Assembly: GCA_963205415.1 (NCBI GenBank)
Contig: CAUJJS010000229.1
Location: forward strand, 1-40,392
Direction of reading: 5' to 3'
Length of the DNA stretch: 40,392 bases
DNA from: Pseudomonadota bacterium
GTDB taxonomy: Bacteria > Pseudomonadota > Gammaproteobacteria > Xanthomonadales > Xanthomonadaceae
The position numbers were made by a program, and so were the translations under genes. Below are positions 7,606-16,400 of the stretch, one piece after another. A model generated the notes under the pieces. That model was not told where the DNA came from and made no database searches. It worked only from the letters and a program-made list of their open reading frames with translations. Position 1 is the first letter of the stretch, and every line of letters begins with the position of its first letter.

Positions 7606-8834
7606 GTGTCCGAGTCGTCCGACACGCGCTGCATGACTTCGGCCAAGGCTTCAAGCAAGGCGTCGATGTCCTGTTCCTCGTGCGCGGCGCTCAAGGTGAT
7701 GCGCAGGCGCGCCCGGCCATCGGGCACGAAGGGTGGACGCACAGCGCTGACCAGAAAACCGGCGCGCTCCAGATGACGGGCGGCGGCCAAGGTCGCGCTG
7801 CTGCTGCCCAGGAGCAGCGGTTGAATGGCCGTGGCCGAATCCATCAAGTCGATATCGAGCTGCTGCGCGCCACGCCGCAGACGCGCCACCAGTGCCGCCA
7901 GCTTGTAGCGACGCCAAGTTTCGCCGCGTGCGAGGGCCAGCGCCTTGCTCGCAGCCGTCGCAAGCGCCGGTGGCGGTGGGCTGGAATAGAGGTAGGCGCG
8001 GGCGGTTTCGGTGATGTGTTCGATCAGGGCCTTCGAGCCGACCAGCACCGCGCCAGCGCAGCCCAGGGCGCGGCTGAGAGAAATCAGTTGCAGTGGCACT
8101 TCACGCTCACCCAAACCGGCCATGGCCACGCTGCCACGGCCGTCGGGACCGATCGCGCCGGTGCCGTGGGCATCATCGACGTACAAGCTGGCGTTCTCGG
8201 TGCGTGCCAATACCGCCAGCATCTTCAGCGGCGCCATGTCGCCATCGAGCGCAAAGATGCCGTGGGTGGCGAGTAGGGCGGCCGATTGCGGACGGCTGCG
8301 CAGCGCACGCATGGCGCCTTCCGCGGCCAGATGCGGATAATCTCGAACCTCAGCGCCGGCCAAACGTGCGGCATCGAAGAGGCTGCCATGGTTGTGGCGA
8401 TCCTGCACACTGAGCTCGCCATCGCGCAGCAAGGTCTGCATCACCGCCAGATTGGCGACATAGGCCGAGCCGAACATCAGGCCTCGCGCATAACCTTGCC
8501 ACTGCGCCACCGCGTCTTCGAGTTCACGCTGGGCGCGAAAGCCACTGGCGCTCAGGTGTGAAAGGCCGGCGCCCACACCCAGCCACGCCGCCGACTCCTG
8601 CAGGCCGGCGATGACTTCAGGATGCTGGGCCAGACCAAGATAATCACTGCCGCTGAAGTTGCGCAGCACGCGACCCTCGATCTCCACGGCCATGCCTTCA
8701 CGCGCAACGATGTGACCTGCGCCTCGCTGTGTCGCGTGGCGCGCGCCGGATCGGGCTTCGGCCTCGGTGCGAGCCGCAAGCGTCGGACGTGGATCACGCC
8801 GCGCGGAGGATTGGGGTGGTCGCGGACTGGGCAT
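7602..8834 (-). CDS. bioF: BioF homologue (8-amino-7-oxononanoate synthase family) lacking the PLP lysine
   Basis: The 410-residue protein aligns through its length with BioF, the PLP enzyme that condenses pimeloyl thioester with alanine. SDYLGL, DRHNHGSL, FALDGD, DDAHGTG, TAIQPLLL and ARLRITLSAAHEEQD are all recognisable. Yet the lysine that should form the internal aldimine is Arg255: the motif normally read as TLGKALG is SLSRALG, with codon CGC at 8070-8072. Nearby active-site positions also differ (EG to HG before IFALDGD; the His before the LE of the glycine-rich segment is Gln). The frame is intact and coupled to bioH. The start at 8834 leaves space before divergent comF. It may be inactive, repurposed, or use an unusual mechanism. 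Confidence 0.85.
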   Translation of the reverse strand: MPSPRPPQSSARRDPRPTLAARTEAEARSGARHATQRGAGHIVAREGMAVEIEGRVLRNFSGSDYLGLAQHPEVIAGLQESAAWLGVGAGLSHLSASGFRAQRELEDAVAQWQGYARGLMFGSAYVANLAVMQTLLRDGELSVQDRHNHGSLFDAARLAGAEVRDYPHLAAEGAMRALRSRPQSAALLATHGIFALDGDMAPLKMLAVLARTENASLYVDDAHGTGAIGPDGRGSVAMAGLGEREVPLQLISLSRALGCAGAVLVGSKALIEHITETARAYLYSSPPPPALATAASKALALARGETWRRYKLAALVARLRRGAQQLDIDLMDSATAIQPLLLGSSSATLAAARHLERAGFLVSAVRPPFVPDGRARLRITLSAAHEEQDIDALLEALAEVMQRVSDDSDT

Positions 8835-8893
8835 CAACTTTGATTGCGGTGCGGGGCCGGTGGCACAGTGTCGGAAGTCTGGAAAACACACCG

Positions 8894-9625
8894 ATGCCTG
8901 TCAACCTTCCACCCTTCTGGCTTCGTGCCGCCACCGCCGTGACGCAGGCCTTGTTGCCGTCGCGTTGCCTGCTGTGCGGCGAATCGGCCAAGCGTGTGGA
9001 CCTGTGTGAAGCCTGTTGTCGCGCACTGATCGGCAATGCCCCGGCTTGCGCACAGTGCGCCTTGCCCTTGCCATCCGCCGAAGCGGCCTGTGGTGCCTGT
9101 TTGCGCGATCTGCCACCGTTTTCGCAGACGTTCGCGGTGTGGCGCTACGAAGCCGCGCTCGCGCAATTGCTGCCGCGTTTCAAGTTTCACCACGACTTGG
9201 CGGCAGGCAGGGTGCTGGCGGAACTGGCCTTGCCGATCCTTCGCCAGTGGCCGGGTTGGCAGGGCGTGGACCGCATGATTCCCGTGCCCCTGCATTCAAG
9301 TCGATTGGCGCAACGCGGCTACAACCAAGCGCTGGAGTGGGCCAAACCGCTGGCCCGTGCCTTGCCGCTGCGACTCGATCACGCCGGTCTGCGTCGCATT
9401 CGTGCCACGGCTGCGCAAACCGAGCTCGATGCGGTGGCGCGGCGACGCAATCTTCGCGGTGCCTTTGAGGCCAGCCCACTGCACGGTGAGGTGGTCGTGT
9501 TGGTCGATGATGTCGTCACCACCGGAGCCACGGTCCGCGAAGCCACGCGCAGCCTGTTGCGTGCCGGAGCGCGTGAAGTGCGCGTGCTGGCGATCGCACG
9601 CGCACCCGAGCCGGCGCCGCGCTGA
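8894..9625 (+). CDS. comF: ComF family phosphoribosyltransferase-like protein
   Basis: ComF proteins are needed for DNA uptake in naturally competent bacteria and act on the cytoplasmic side. This 243-residue protein has an N-terminal zinc-finger part with CxxC pairs (CLLCGES, CEACC, CAQCALP, CGACL). The middle carries the conserved RGYNQALEWAKPLA. The C-terminus holds the phosphoribosyl-pyrophosphate loop VLVDDVVTTGAT. It is divergent from bioF; adjacency of comF and bio genes is common in gammaproteobacteria. The ATG at 8894 is used because the cysteine-rich domain begins shortly after it. Confidence 0.92.
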   Translation: MPVNLPPFWLRAATAVTQALLPSRCLLCGESAKRVDLCEACCRALIGNAPACAQCALPLPSAEAACGACLRDLPPFSQTFAVWRYEAALAQLLPRFKFHHDLAAGRVLAELALPILRQWPGWQGVDRMIPVPLHSSRLAQRGYNQALEWAKPLARALPLRLDHAGLRRIRATAAQTELDAVARRRNLRGAFEASPLHGEVVVLVDDVVTTGATVREATRSLLRAGAREVRVLAIARAPEPAPR

Positions 9626-9706
9626 GTTACGGACCTGCGGGTGTCATCCAAGCCGTAGGCGAACGGTGCGAAGCGTCTGTGCTTGGCGTCGGCCGTCGCG
9701 TTGGTT

Positions 9707-10132
9707 TTACGGCAATTTTGGGAACTCGACATCCCGACAGATGACCCGCGTGGCGCACCCACGGCTGCCCCAGTCGATGGCGATCCAAGCGTAGGGGCCG
9801 TGGCCGGCGTCCGGATCGTCACCTTCGATGGGCGCATCCGTGCGCTGATAGCGATCGGTGCGGCTGTAGCGGGTGCATGGACTTCCGCCATCGTCACACT
9901 GCGTCCATTTGTTGCTGCGTCGATCGCCCGGTGTCGGTTCGACTGGGAAGGAAGGCGCGCTCTGGCCCTTTGCCATGGCCAGCGAAGCATCAAGGTGATC
10001 CTGGGTGGAGTGTGCCGCCAATTCCTGTGCGTCCTTGCTTGGATTTTGGGCGCCACGGGCATGGGCCAGTGCCCACGGCGACGCCAAACCCATACCCAGC
10101 AAGCCCCACAACACGATCGACGATGAACGCAT
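9707..10132 (-). CDS. Small secreted protein of unknown function
   Basis: The 141-residue protein starts with a clear Sec signal (MRSSSIVLWGLLGMGLASPW, cleavage likely after ALAHA). The mature part is hydrophilic, with two cysteine pairs (CDDGGSPC and CATRVIC) that could form disulfides. I do not recognise the family. It lies 92 bases downstream of mutM on the same strand and may share its transcript. The 81 bases between its stop and the end of comF contain nothing I can name. Confidence 0.6.
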   Translation of the reverse strand: MRSSSIVLWGLLGMGLASPWALAHARGAQNPSKDAQELAAHSTQDHLDASLAMAKGQSAPSFPVEPTPGDRRSNKWTQCDDGGSPCTRYSRTDRYQRTDAPIEGDDPDAGHGPYAWIAIDWGSRGCATRVICRDVEFPKLP

Positions 10133-10224
10133 GTTCTGATTTCCTAGAGTTTCGAACCCCTGCGGCCAACACTCTAGCCGCGTTTCTCGGGAGGGAGGCA
10201 AGGAAATGCGGTCTGATTCCGCGC

Positions 10225-11037
10225 TCAACGCTGACAGCGTGGACAGTACACCGTGGCGCGCTGGCCCCAATCGGCGGCGCGCAGCGGGGTTCCACAGTGG
10301 TGGCAGGGTTTGTCGGCGCGACCGTACACATCCAGTTGCTGGGCAAAGTAGCCGGGAAGGCCATCGGGCTTGAGAAAATCACGCAAGGTGGTGCCGCCGC
10401 GTGTGATGGCTTCGCCCAGTACCTGCTTGACCGCGATCACCAGTCGTTCCAAGCGCGCCATCGATACCCGACCGGCTGCGCGCGCGGGATGGATGCCAGC
10501 GCGGAACAGGGCCTCGGCGGCGTAGATATTGCCGACGCCCACGACGATGCGCTGATCCATCAGGACGTGCTTGATCGGCGCGCTGCGGCCGTGTGCGCGT
10601 GCCGCCAGATACGCGGCATCGAAGTCTTCCGACAGTGGTTCCGGGCCCAAGGATTCGAGCAAGGGATGCACTTGGCCTTCTGGCTGCCACAACACCGCAC
10701 CGAAGCGACGTGGATCATTCAGGCGCAAGGCGTGACCATCGTCCAGACACAGATCGACATGATCGTGCGGGCCTGCCGCAAGCGTGGCATCCACCACGCG
10801 CAGATGCCCACTCATGCCCAGATGCAACACCACGCTGCCGCGGTCGGCATCGAGCAAGAGATATTTCGCGCGACGACGCACGCCGGCAATGCCTTGGCCG
10901 GGAAGTTCGTCGCGGACTTCATCGGCGATGGGCCAACGCAGATCGCGACGACGCAGCACGCTGCCGATCACGCGACGACCGATCAGGAGCGGTGCCAGCC
11001 CGGCACGCGTGGTTTCCACTTCAGGCAGTTCCGGCAT
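10225..11037 (-). CDS. mutM: Formamidopyrimidine-DNA glycosylase MutM
   Basis: MutM (Fpg) removes 8-oxoguanine and formamidopyrimidines and cuts the abasic site. After the initiator Met come Pro2, which forms the Schiff base, and Glu3 in MPELPEVET. Lys58 in RRAKYLLL is the conserved DNA-contact lysine. The helix-two-turn-helix region GVGNIYAAEALF and a C-terminal zinc finger (CHHCG..CPRCQ) follow. At 270 residues it is standard. The start is fixed because Pro must be residue 2; an upstream ATG at 11058 would destroy this. Confidence 0.96.
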   Translation of the reverse strand: MPELPEVETTRAGLAPLLIGRRVIGSVLRRRDLRWPIADEVRDELPGQGIAGVRRRAKYLLLDADRGSVVLHLGMSGHLRVVDATLAAGPHDHVDLCLDDGHALRLNDPRRFGAVLWQPEGQVHPLLESLGPEPLSEDFDAAYLAARAHGRSAPIKHVLMDQRIVVGVGNIYAAEALFRAGIHPARAAGRVSMARLERLVIAVKQVLGEAITRGGTTLRDFLKPDGLPGYFAQQLDVYGRADKPCHHCGTPLRAADWGQRATVYCPRCQR

Positions 11038-11094
11038 GGCAAGTCCAATGGCAAACAATCGTCATTGTGCCGAGCCTGCACATGACAGGTTCGG

Positions 11095-11219
11095 GCGCGG
11101 TTGCGATGATGGTAAGGAGCCTGCTCGGCAGAAGCCTTCCGGCTGCAACCGCGCTCTCATCCATAGGCCTATGGCGATATCGCGGTTTCGCTATCGAAAG
11201 TTCCTGCCGCGCAGGCTCC
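11095..11219 (+). ncRNA. Structured 5' leader of the EF-hand gene, candidate cis-regulatory RNA
   Basis: Between mutM and the EF-hand gene several inverted repeats nest together. GCGCGGTTGC (11095-11104) pairs perfectly with GCAACCGCGC (11145-11154). Inside it, AAGG (11114-11117) pairs with CCTT (11135-11138), and CTGC-TCG-GCAG (11121-11131) forms a hairpin. In addition GGAGCCTGC (11116-11124) is complementary to GCAGGCTCC (11211-11219), which crosses the first stem. That allows a pseudoknot or two mutually exclusive folds ending just before the ribosome-binding site. Two short perfect palindromes, CCATAGGCCTATGG (11161-11174) and GCGATATCGC (11174-11183), lie between. It matches no riboswitch class I can recall. 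The RNA reading is inference; a repeat relic is possible. Confidence 0.4.
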
Positions 11220-11232
11220 CAGGGAGAATCCA

Positions 11233-11592
11233 ATGCCGCTCATCACGCGCCGAGGCGCAGTCCATCGATCGTTCATTTGCTTGGCGCTGTGGGCAAGCCT
11301 GCCCGCGCTGGCGCAGGATCGTGCCGACTACCTGCAGCGTTTCGATGCCGATGGCAATGCCCGCGTGTCCCTGCGCGAGTATGAGGACTACATGAGTCGC
11401 AGCTTTCGTGCGATGGATCGCAATGGCGATGGACGCTTGATGCCGGGCGAATTGCCCAGCGGCGTGCGTGCGCGCGGACACACCACGCTGGAGGCCTATT
11501 TGCGCGCGTTGGCGCGAACGTTCGACCTGCTCGACGTCAACAACGATGGCCAGCTCGATGCGCGGGAACTGACCGCACCGCCGCCGCGCTGA
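11233..11592 (+). CDS. Secreted EF-hand calcium-binding protein
   Basis: The 119-residue protein has a signal peptide ending near LPALAQ and three EF-hand loops. Loop 1 spans residues 38-49 (DADGNARVSLRE). Loop 2 spans 62-73, with Asp62, Asn64, Asp66 and Glu73. Loop 3 spans 101-112, with Asp101, Asn103, Asp105, Asp109 and Glu112. All keep the 1, 3, 5, 12 ligand pattern, so calcium binding is likely. It should be periplasmic or released; the partner is unknown. A GGGAGA ribosome-binding site precedes the ATG, and the upstream leader is unusually structured. It converges with the tetR-like gene, leaving only 3 bases between the stops. Confidence 0.82.
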   Translation: MPLITRRGAVHRSFICLALWASLPALAQDRADYLQRFDADGNARVSLREYEDYMSRSFRAMDRNGDGRLMPGELPSGVRARGHTTLEAYLRALARTFDLLDVNNDGQLDARELTAPPPR

Positions 11593-11595
11593 ATC

Positions 11596-12246
11596 TCAGT
11601 TGCGGCGGCGCTGGTAGGCACGCAAGAACATCCGCACCACGGCTTCGACGTGGGCATCCACATTGCTGCCGTGACGGCAACCGCTGGCACCGCACAGCAT
11701 GAAGAGCGTGATCTCGCCTTTGAGCAGGCTGATGAATTGACTGGCGGCCTCGCGGCAGTCCTCGATCTCCAGTTCGTCACGGGCCACCGCAGCCTGAAGA
11801 AAGGTTTCCAGACTCGCCAGGATTCGAGCGCCGCTGGCCGCCCAGAAGGCCGGGCCAAGACGTTCGGCATTGCGTACATCGGCAATCAACATGCGGTGCA
11901 GGGCGATGGAGTCGTCACTGGCCAACAGGTCGTGAAAACGGCGGCCGATCTCGCGCAGGGCGCGTTCGATCGGCGCGCGCTTCGGCGGCGCAAACAAGGC
12001 GTCGGGCACCTGCTTGCGGCAGTGTTCCTCGATGGCGGTGATGAACAGCGCGTCCTTGTCCTGGAAGTGGCTGTAGACGGTGAGCTTGGACACGCCGGCT
12101 TCGGCGGCGATCTGCTCGACGCTGGTGCCGTCGAAGCCTGAGCGCAGGAACAGGCACTTGGCCGCGTCGAGGATGGCGTGGCGCTTTTTCAGACTTTTGG
12201 GACGGCCAGGTCCGGGTTTGGGGTTCAGCTCAGGCATGGAAGGCAT
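11596..12246 (-). CDS. TetR/AcrR family repressor, likely of the adjacent RND efflux genes
   Basis: The 216-residue protein has a TetR helix-turn-helix at about residues 24-70 (ILDAAKCLFLRSGFDGTSVEQ, then AGVSKLTVYSHFQDKDALF). A basic N-terminal arm (GPGRPKSLKKRH) and an all-helical ligand domain complete it. It is divergent from the efflux adaptor/pump pair and a palindrome lies between, the classic layout of a local repressor released by the pump's substrates. The C-terminal half contains a small CGASGC motif that could be redox- or metal-sensitive, which is inference. The start could also be an ATG at 12237. Confidence 0.9.
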   Translation of the reverse strand: MPSMPELNPKPGPGRPKSLKKRHAILDAAKCLFLRSGFDGTSVEQIAAEAGVSKLTVYSHFQDKDALFITAIEEHCRKQVPDALFAPPKRAPIERALREIGRRFHDLLASDDSIALHRMLIADVRNAERLGPAFWAASGARILASLETFLQAAVARDELEIEDCREAASQFISLLKGEITLFMLCGASGCRHGSNVDAHVEAVVRMFLRAYQRRRN

Positions 12247-12263
12247 CGATGTTGAAGTAATAG

Positions 12264-12290
12264 TGGACTGATGAGTCCAGTAAATATACT
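12264..12290. promoter_or_regulatory. Operator-like palindrome and -10 box between tetR-like gene and efflux genes
   Basis: TGGACT-GATG-AGTCCA (12264-12279) is a perfect 6-bp inverted repeat, suited to a TetR dimer. TATACT at 12285-12290 is a good plus-strand -10 for the efflux genes, so a bound repressor would cover the promoter. The -35 is poor. The 76-base intergenic region also reads A/T-rich compared with its surroundings. Confidence 0.6.
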
Positions 12291-12322
12291 ATACCGGCAA
12301 GTTTAGTATTGAAGCCGCCGCC

Positions 12323-13429
12323 ATGGTGCATTCCGTCACCTCCTCACGCCTCGCCGCCCTGCTTGCAGGTTCCCTCATTCTGGCAGCCTGTGGCTCGCCT
12401 GCGCCGCAGGTGCCGGAACTTCGCACCGTGCTGGTGGTGCAGGCGCAGACGGCCGATGGCACCGCACAAGTGTTTTCAGGTGACGTGCGGGCGCGCTTGG
12501 AGCCGACACTGGCCTTTCGGGTAGGTGGCAAGATCGTCCGCCGCTCGGTCGATGCCGGGGCGCGGGTCGTGCGTGGCGAGGTGCTGGCCGAGCTCGATCC
12601 CGAGGATCTGCGCTTGCAGGCCGAGGCTGCCAAGGCGCAACTGGCTGCGGCTCAGGCCGAACTGGGTCTGGCCGAATCCGAGCGCGACCGCTACCGCGAG
12701 ATGTTGGCGCGCGGTCTGGTGAGTCAATCATTGTTTGATGCCAAGGCCGCGGCGTTTGAGGCGGCGCGGGCCAAGTCCGACAGCGCACGCGCGCAATCCA
12801 CGGTCATGGACAACCAGCGGGATTACGCACGTTTGGTGGCACCCAACGATGGCGTGATCGCCCAGCGTTTGGCCGAGGCCGGGCAAGTCGTGGCCGCAGG
12901 CCAAGCGGTGTTCGTGATGGCGGCCGATGGTGAGCGGGAGGTGGCCATCAGCGTGCCGGAACTGCGCGTGGGTGAGTTCAACGTCGGCCAGTCGGTGCAG
13001 GTGGAGCTGTGGTCGCGGCCTGGGGAATTCTGGCCCGCTCGGGTGCGCGAACTCTCGCCTTCGGCCGACCCACAGGCGCGCACCTTTGCCGCGCGCGTGA
13101 GTTTTGCCACGCCGGCGCCGGTGGAATTGGGCCAGAGCGCCCGCGTGTATGTCGCCAAGCAGAGCGATGCGCCCTTGAGCGTGCCGCTATCGGCGGTGGG
13201 CGGCGAGGGCGAGGCGGCGTTCGTTTGGGTGTTTGATCCTGTCACCTCACGGGTTCGCAAACGGCCGGTCGAAATCACCGTCTGGGGCGAACGTCATGCC
13301 AGCGTCGCATCCGGTGTAGGCCGTGGCGATTGGGTGGTTGCCGGCGGCGTGCATCTATTGCGCGAGGACGAGCGCGTGCGCGCGGTCGATCGTGACAATC
13401 GGCCACTCGATGTGAAGGCCGCGCCCTGA
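12323..13429 (+). CDS. RND efflux periplasmic adaptor, lipoprotein (membrane fusion protein)
   Basis: This 368-residue adaptor links an RND pump to an outer-membrane channel. The signal peptide ends in LAAC, so it is lipid-anchored to the inner membrane. The biotinyl-lipoyl half-domains (VGGKIVRRSVDAGARVVRGE and VAPNDGVIAQRLAEAGQVV) flank a helical hairpin rich in Ala, Glu and Arg (about residues 95-165). The beta-barrel and membrane-proximal parts follow. Its stop overlaps the pump ATG by one base (TGATG), so the two are made together. No outer-membrane channel gene is adjacent, so a TolC-type protein encoded elsewhere is presumed. Confidence 0.92.
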   Translation: MVHSVTSSRLAALLAGSLILAACGSPAPQVPELRTVLVVQAQTADGTAQVFSGDVRARLEPTLAFRVGGKIVRRSVDAGARVVRGEVLAELDPEDLRLQAEAAKAQLAAAQAELGLAESERDRYREMLARGLVSQSLFDAKAAAFEAARAKSDSARAQSTVMDNQRDYARLVAPNDGVIAQRLAEAGQVVAAGQAVFVMAADGEREVAISVPELRVGEFNVGQSVQVELWSRPGEFWPARVRELSPSADPQARTFAARVSFATPAPVELGQSARVYVAKQSDAPLSVPLSAVGGEGEAAFVWVFDPVTSRVRKRPVEITVWGERHASVASGVGRGDWVVAGGVHLLREDERVRAVDRDNRPLDVKAAP

Positions 13430-16400
13430 TGTCGATCGCAGACTTCAATCTCTCGGCGTGGGCGCTGCGCCATCGCGCTCTGGTGCTCTACGCCATGTTG
13501 CTGATGGCGGCGGTGGGCGTGGTGTCCTACGGCAAGCTGGGTCAAAGTGAAGACCCGCCTTTCAGCTTCCGCGCCATGGTGGTTCGTACCCTTCTGCCGG
13601 GTGCCACGGCCGAAGAAGTGGCGCGTCAGGTCACCGACCGGATCGAACGCAAGCTGATGGAAACCGGTCGTTACGAGTTCATCCGCGCCTATTCGCGGCC
13701 GGGGGAGTCGCAGGTCATCTTCATGGCGCGCGACAGCCTCACCTCGCGCGAGCTGCCCGAGCTTTGGTATCAGGTGCGCAAGAAAGTGGGCGATATCCGC
13801 ACCAGCCTGCCGGCCGGTGTGGTCGGGCCGTTCTTCAATGACGAATTTGGCGACACCTTCGGAAACATCTACGCATTGACGGCGGACGGCTTCGATTACG
13901 CCGTACTCAAGGACTACGCCGATCGTCTGGAAATCGAACTGCAGCGCGTGCCCGATGTGGCCAAGGTCGAATTGATCGGTTTGCAGGACGAGAAGATCTG
14001 GATCGAATTGTCCAACACCAAGTTGGCCACGCTCGGCATTCCGATGACCGCCATCCAAAGTGCCCTGGACGAACAGAACGCCGTAATTCCAGCGGGATTC
14101 TTCGAGACACCGACCGAGCGCGTGCAACTGCGAGTGTCCGGACGTTTTGCCGGCGTCGATGACATTGCCGCATTCCCGATTCGCGTGGGCGAGCGCAGCT
14201 TCCGTCTGGATGACGTGGCGCGCGTCTGGCGCGGCTTCTCCGATCCGCCGGCGCCCAAGATGCGTTTCATGGGGCAGGACGCGATTGGCTTGGCCGTGTC
14301 GATGCGCGAGGGCGGCGACATTCTCGCCCTGGGCGAGCGTCTGGATGCGGAACTGGCACGCCTGCAACTGACGCTGCCGGTCGGCATGCAATTGCACAAG
14401 GTGTCCGATCAACCCGAGGCGGTGCGCGAATCGGTCGGTGAGTTCGTGCGAGTGCTGGGCGAAGCGGTGTTGATCGTCCTGATCGTATGCTTTTTCTCGC
14501 TCGGCCTTCGCACCGGATTGGTGGTGGCGCTCTCGATTCCGCTGGTCCTGGCGATGACCTTTGCCGCCATGCACTACTTCGGTATCGGCCTGCACAAGAC
14601 CTCACTGGGCGCACTGGTGCTGGCCCTCGGCCTCTTGGTGGACGATGCCATCATCGCGGTGGAAATGATGGCCGTGAAGATGGAACAAGGCATGGATCGC
14701 CTGCGTGCGGCAAGCTTTGCTTGGACCAGCACCGCCTTTCCGATGCTGACGGGCACCCTCATCACCGCGGCCGGCTTTCTGCCGATTGCGCTGGCGGCCT
14801 CGGCCACCGGCGAATACACCCGCTCGATTGCGCAAGTGGTCAGCATTGCCCTGCTGCTGAGTTGGATCGCGGCCGTGGTGTTTGTGCCGTATCTCGGCGA
14901 TCGACTTTTGCCGGAACCGGCGCAGCACGCGCCCGATGACTCTGTCGATCCGTATCAGAGGCGTTTCTACCAAGGCTTTCGAAATCTGGTGGAGCTCGCC
15001 ATGCGGCGCCGTCGCGCGGTGCTGGCGCTGACCCTCGTCGCCTTGATCGCGGCGGTCGCGCTGTTCCGCTTCGTGCCTCAGCAGTTTTTCCCATCCGCCA
15101 CCCGCCCCGAGCTTCTGGTTGATTTGAAACTGGCCGAGGGCGCCTCGCTGCGCGCCACGCAGACCGCGGTTGAGAAACTCGAAGCGCAGCTCAAGAGTCT
15201 CGATGGCGTGGTCAATTACGTGGCCTACGTCGGCACCGGATCGCCGCGCTTTTACTTGCCGCTGGATCAGCAGTTCCCGCAGGCGAGCTTTGCCCAGTTC
15301 GTGGTCTTGACCGAAGGCATCGAAGCCCGCGAGCAGGTTCGACACACCCTGATCGCGCTTCTGGCACGCGAGTTCGGCGAACTGCGCGGGCGCGTGACGC
15401 GACTGGAAATGGGGCCGCCGGTAGGCTATCCGGTGCAGTTCCGCGTGTCGGGCGAACACATCGAACGCGTGCGCGCACTGGCGCGCGAAGTGGCCGCGCG
15501 GGTGCGCGAGAACCCACACGTCAACAACGTGAACCTGGATTGGGAAGAACCCAGCAAAGTGGTGCGACTGGTGCTCGATCAGGATCGCGCACGCGTGCTG
15601 GGCGTGAGCTCGGCGCAGCTGGCCCAGTTCCTGCAAAGCTCGCTCAGCGGCTTGCAGGTCAGCACCTTGCGCGAGGACAACGAGCAGATCGCCATGTTGC
15701 TGCGTGGCCCCGCCGAGGAGCGCGCGCAGCTCTCGATGCTGGGCTCGCTGGCCGTGCCCACCAGCCATGGGCGAAGCGTGCCGGTGTCGCAAATTGCCAC
15801 ACTCCAATACGGTTTCGAGGAAGGCATCATCTGGCATCGCAATCGCCTGCCGACCGTCACCGTTCGGGCCGACGTGGATGGCGTGATGCAGCCGGCGAAT
15901 GTGGTCAAGCAGATCCTTCCGACCCTGCAATCGGTGCGCGAGGACTTGCCGCCGGGTTATCTCTTGGAGGTGGGCGGAACGGTGGAAGACTCGGCCCGCG
16001 GCAGCGCTTCGGTCGCGGCGGGTGTGCCGGTGTTCGTGGTGGTGGTCTTCAGCCTGCTGATGATCCAGCTACGCAGCTTTTCGCGCGCGGCTCTGGTGTT
16101 TCTCACCGCGCCACTCGGCCTGATCGGCGTGGTTCTGTTCCTGCTGGTGTTCCAGGTGCCGTTCGGGTTCGTCGCGATGCTCGGCACCATCGCCCTGGCC
16201 GGAATGATCATGCGAAACAGTGTCATCCTGGTCGACCAGATCGAGCAAGACATCGCCGCCGGTCACGCGCGTTGGCAGGCCGTGATCGATGCCACCGTGC
16301 GCCGGTTCCGACCCATCGTGCTGACCGCGCTGGCGGCAGTGCTGGCGATGATCCCGCTCACCCGCAGCGCCTTCTTCGGGCCGATGGCCGTGGCCATCAT

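Noticed and set aside
8835-8891. Upstream ATG for bioF at 8891
   Set aside because: It adds a Cys- and Pro-rich lead unlike BioF and would leave two bases to the divergent comF start; 8834 leaves room for a promoter.
9379-10062. Minus-strand open frame over the end of comF
   Set aside because: Ser/Thr/Arg-rich translation without a start signal, overlapping a clear comF phosphoribosyltransferase domain.
11095-11219. Cyclic-di-GMP, cobalamin, fluoride or TPP riboswitch
   Set aside because: None of the core conserved segments that I know for these classes is present, so no class was named.
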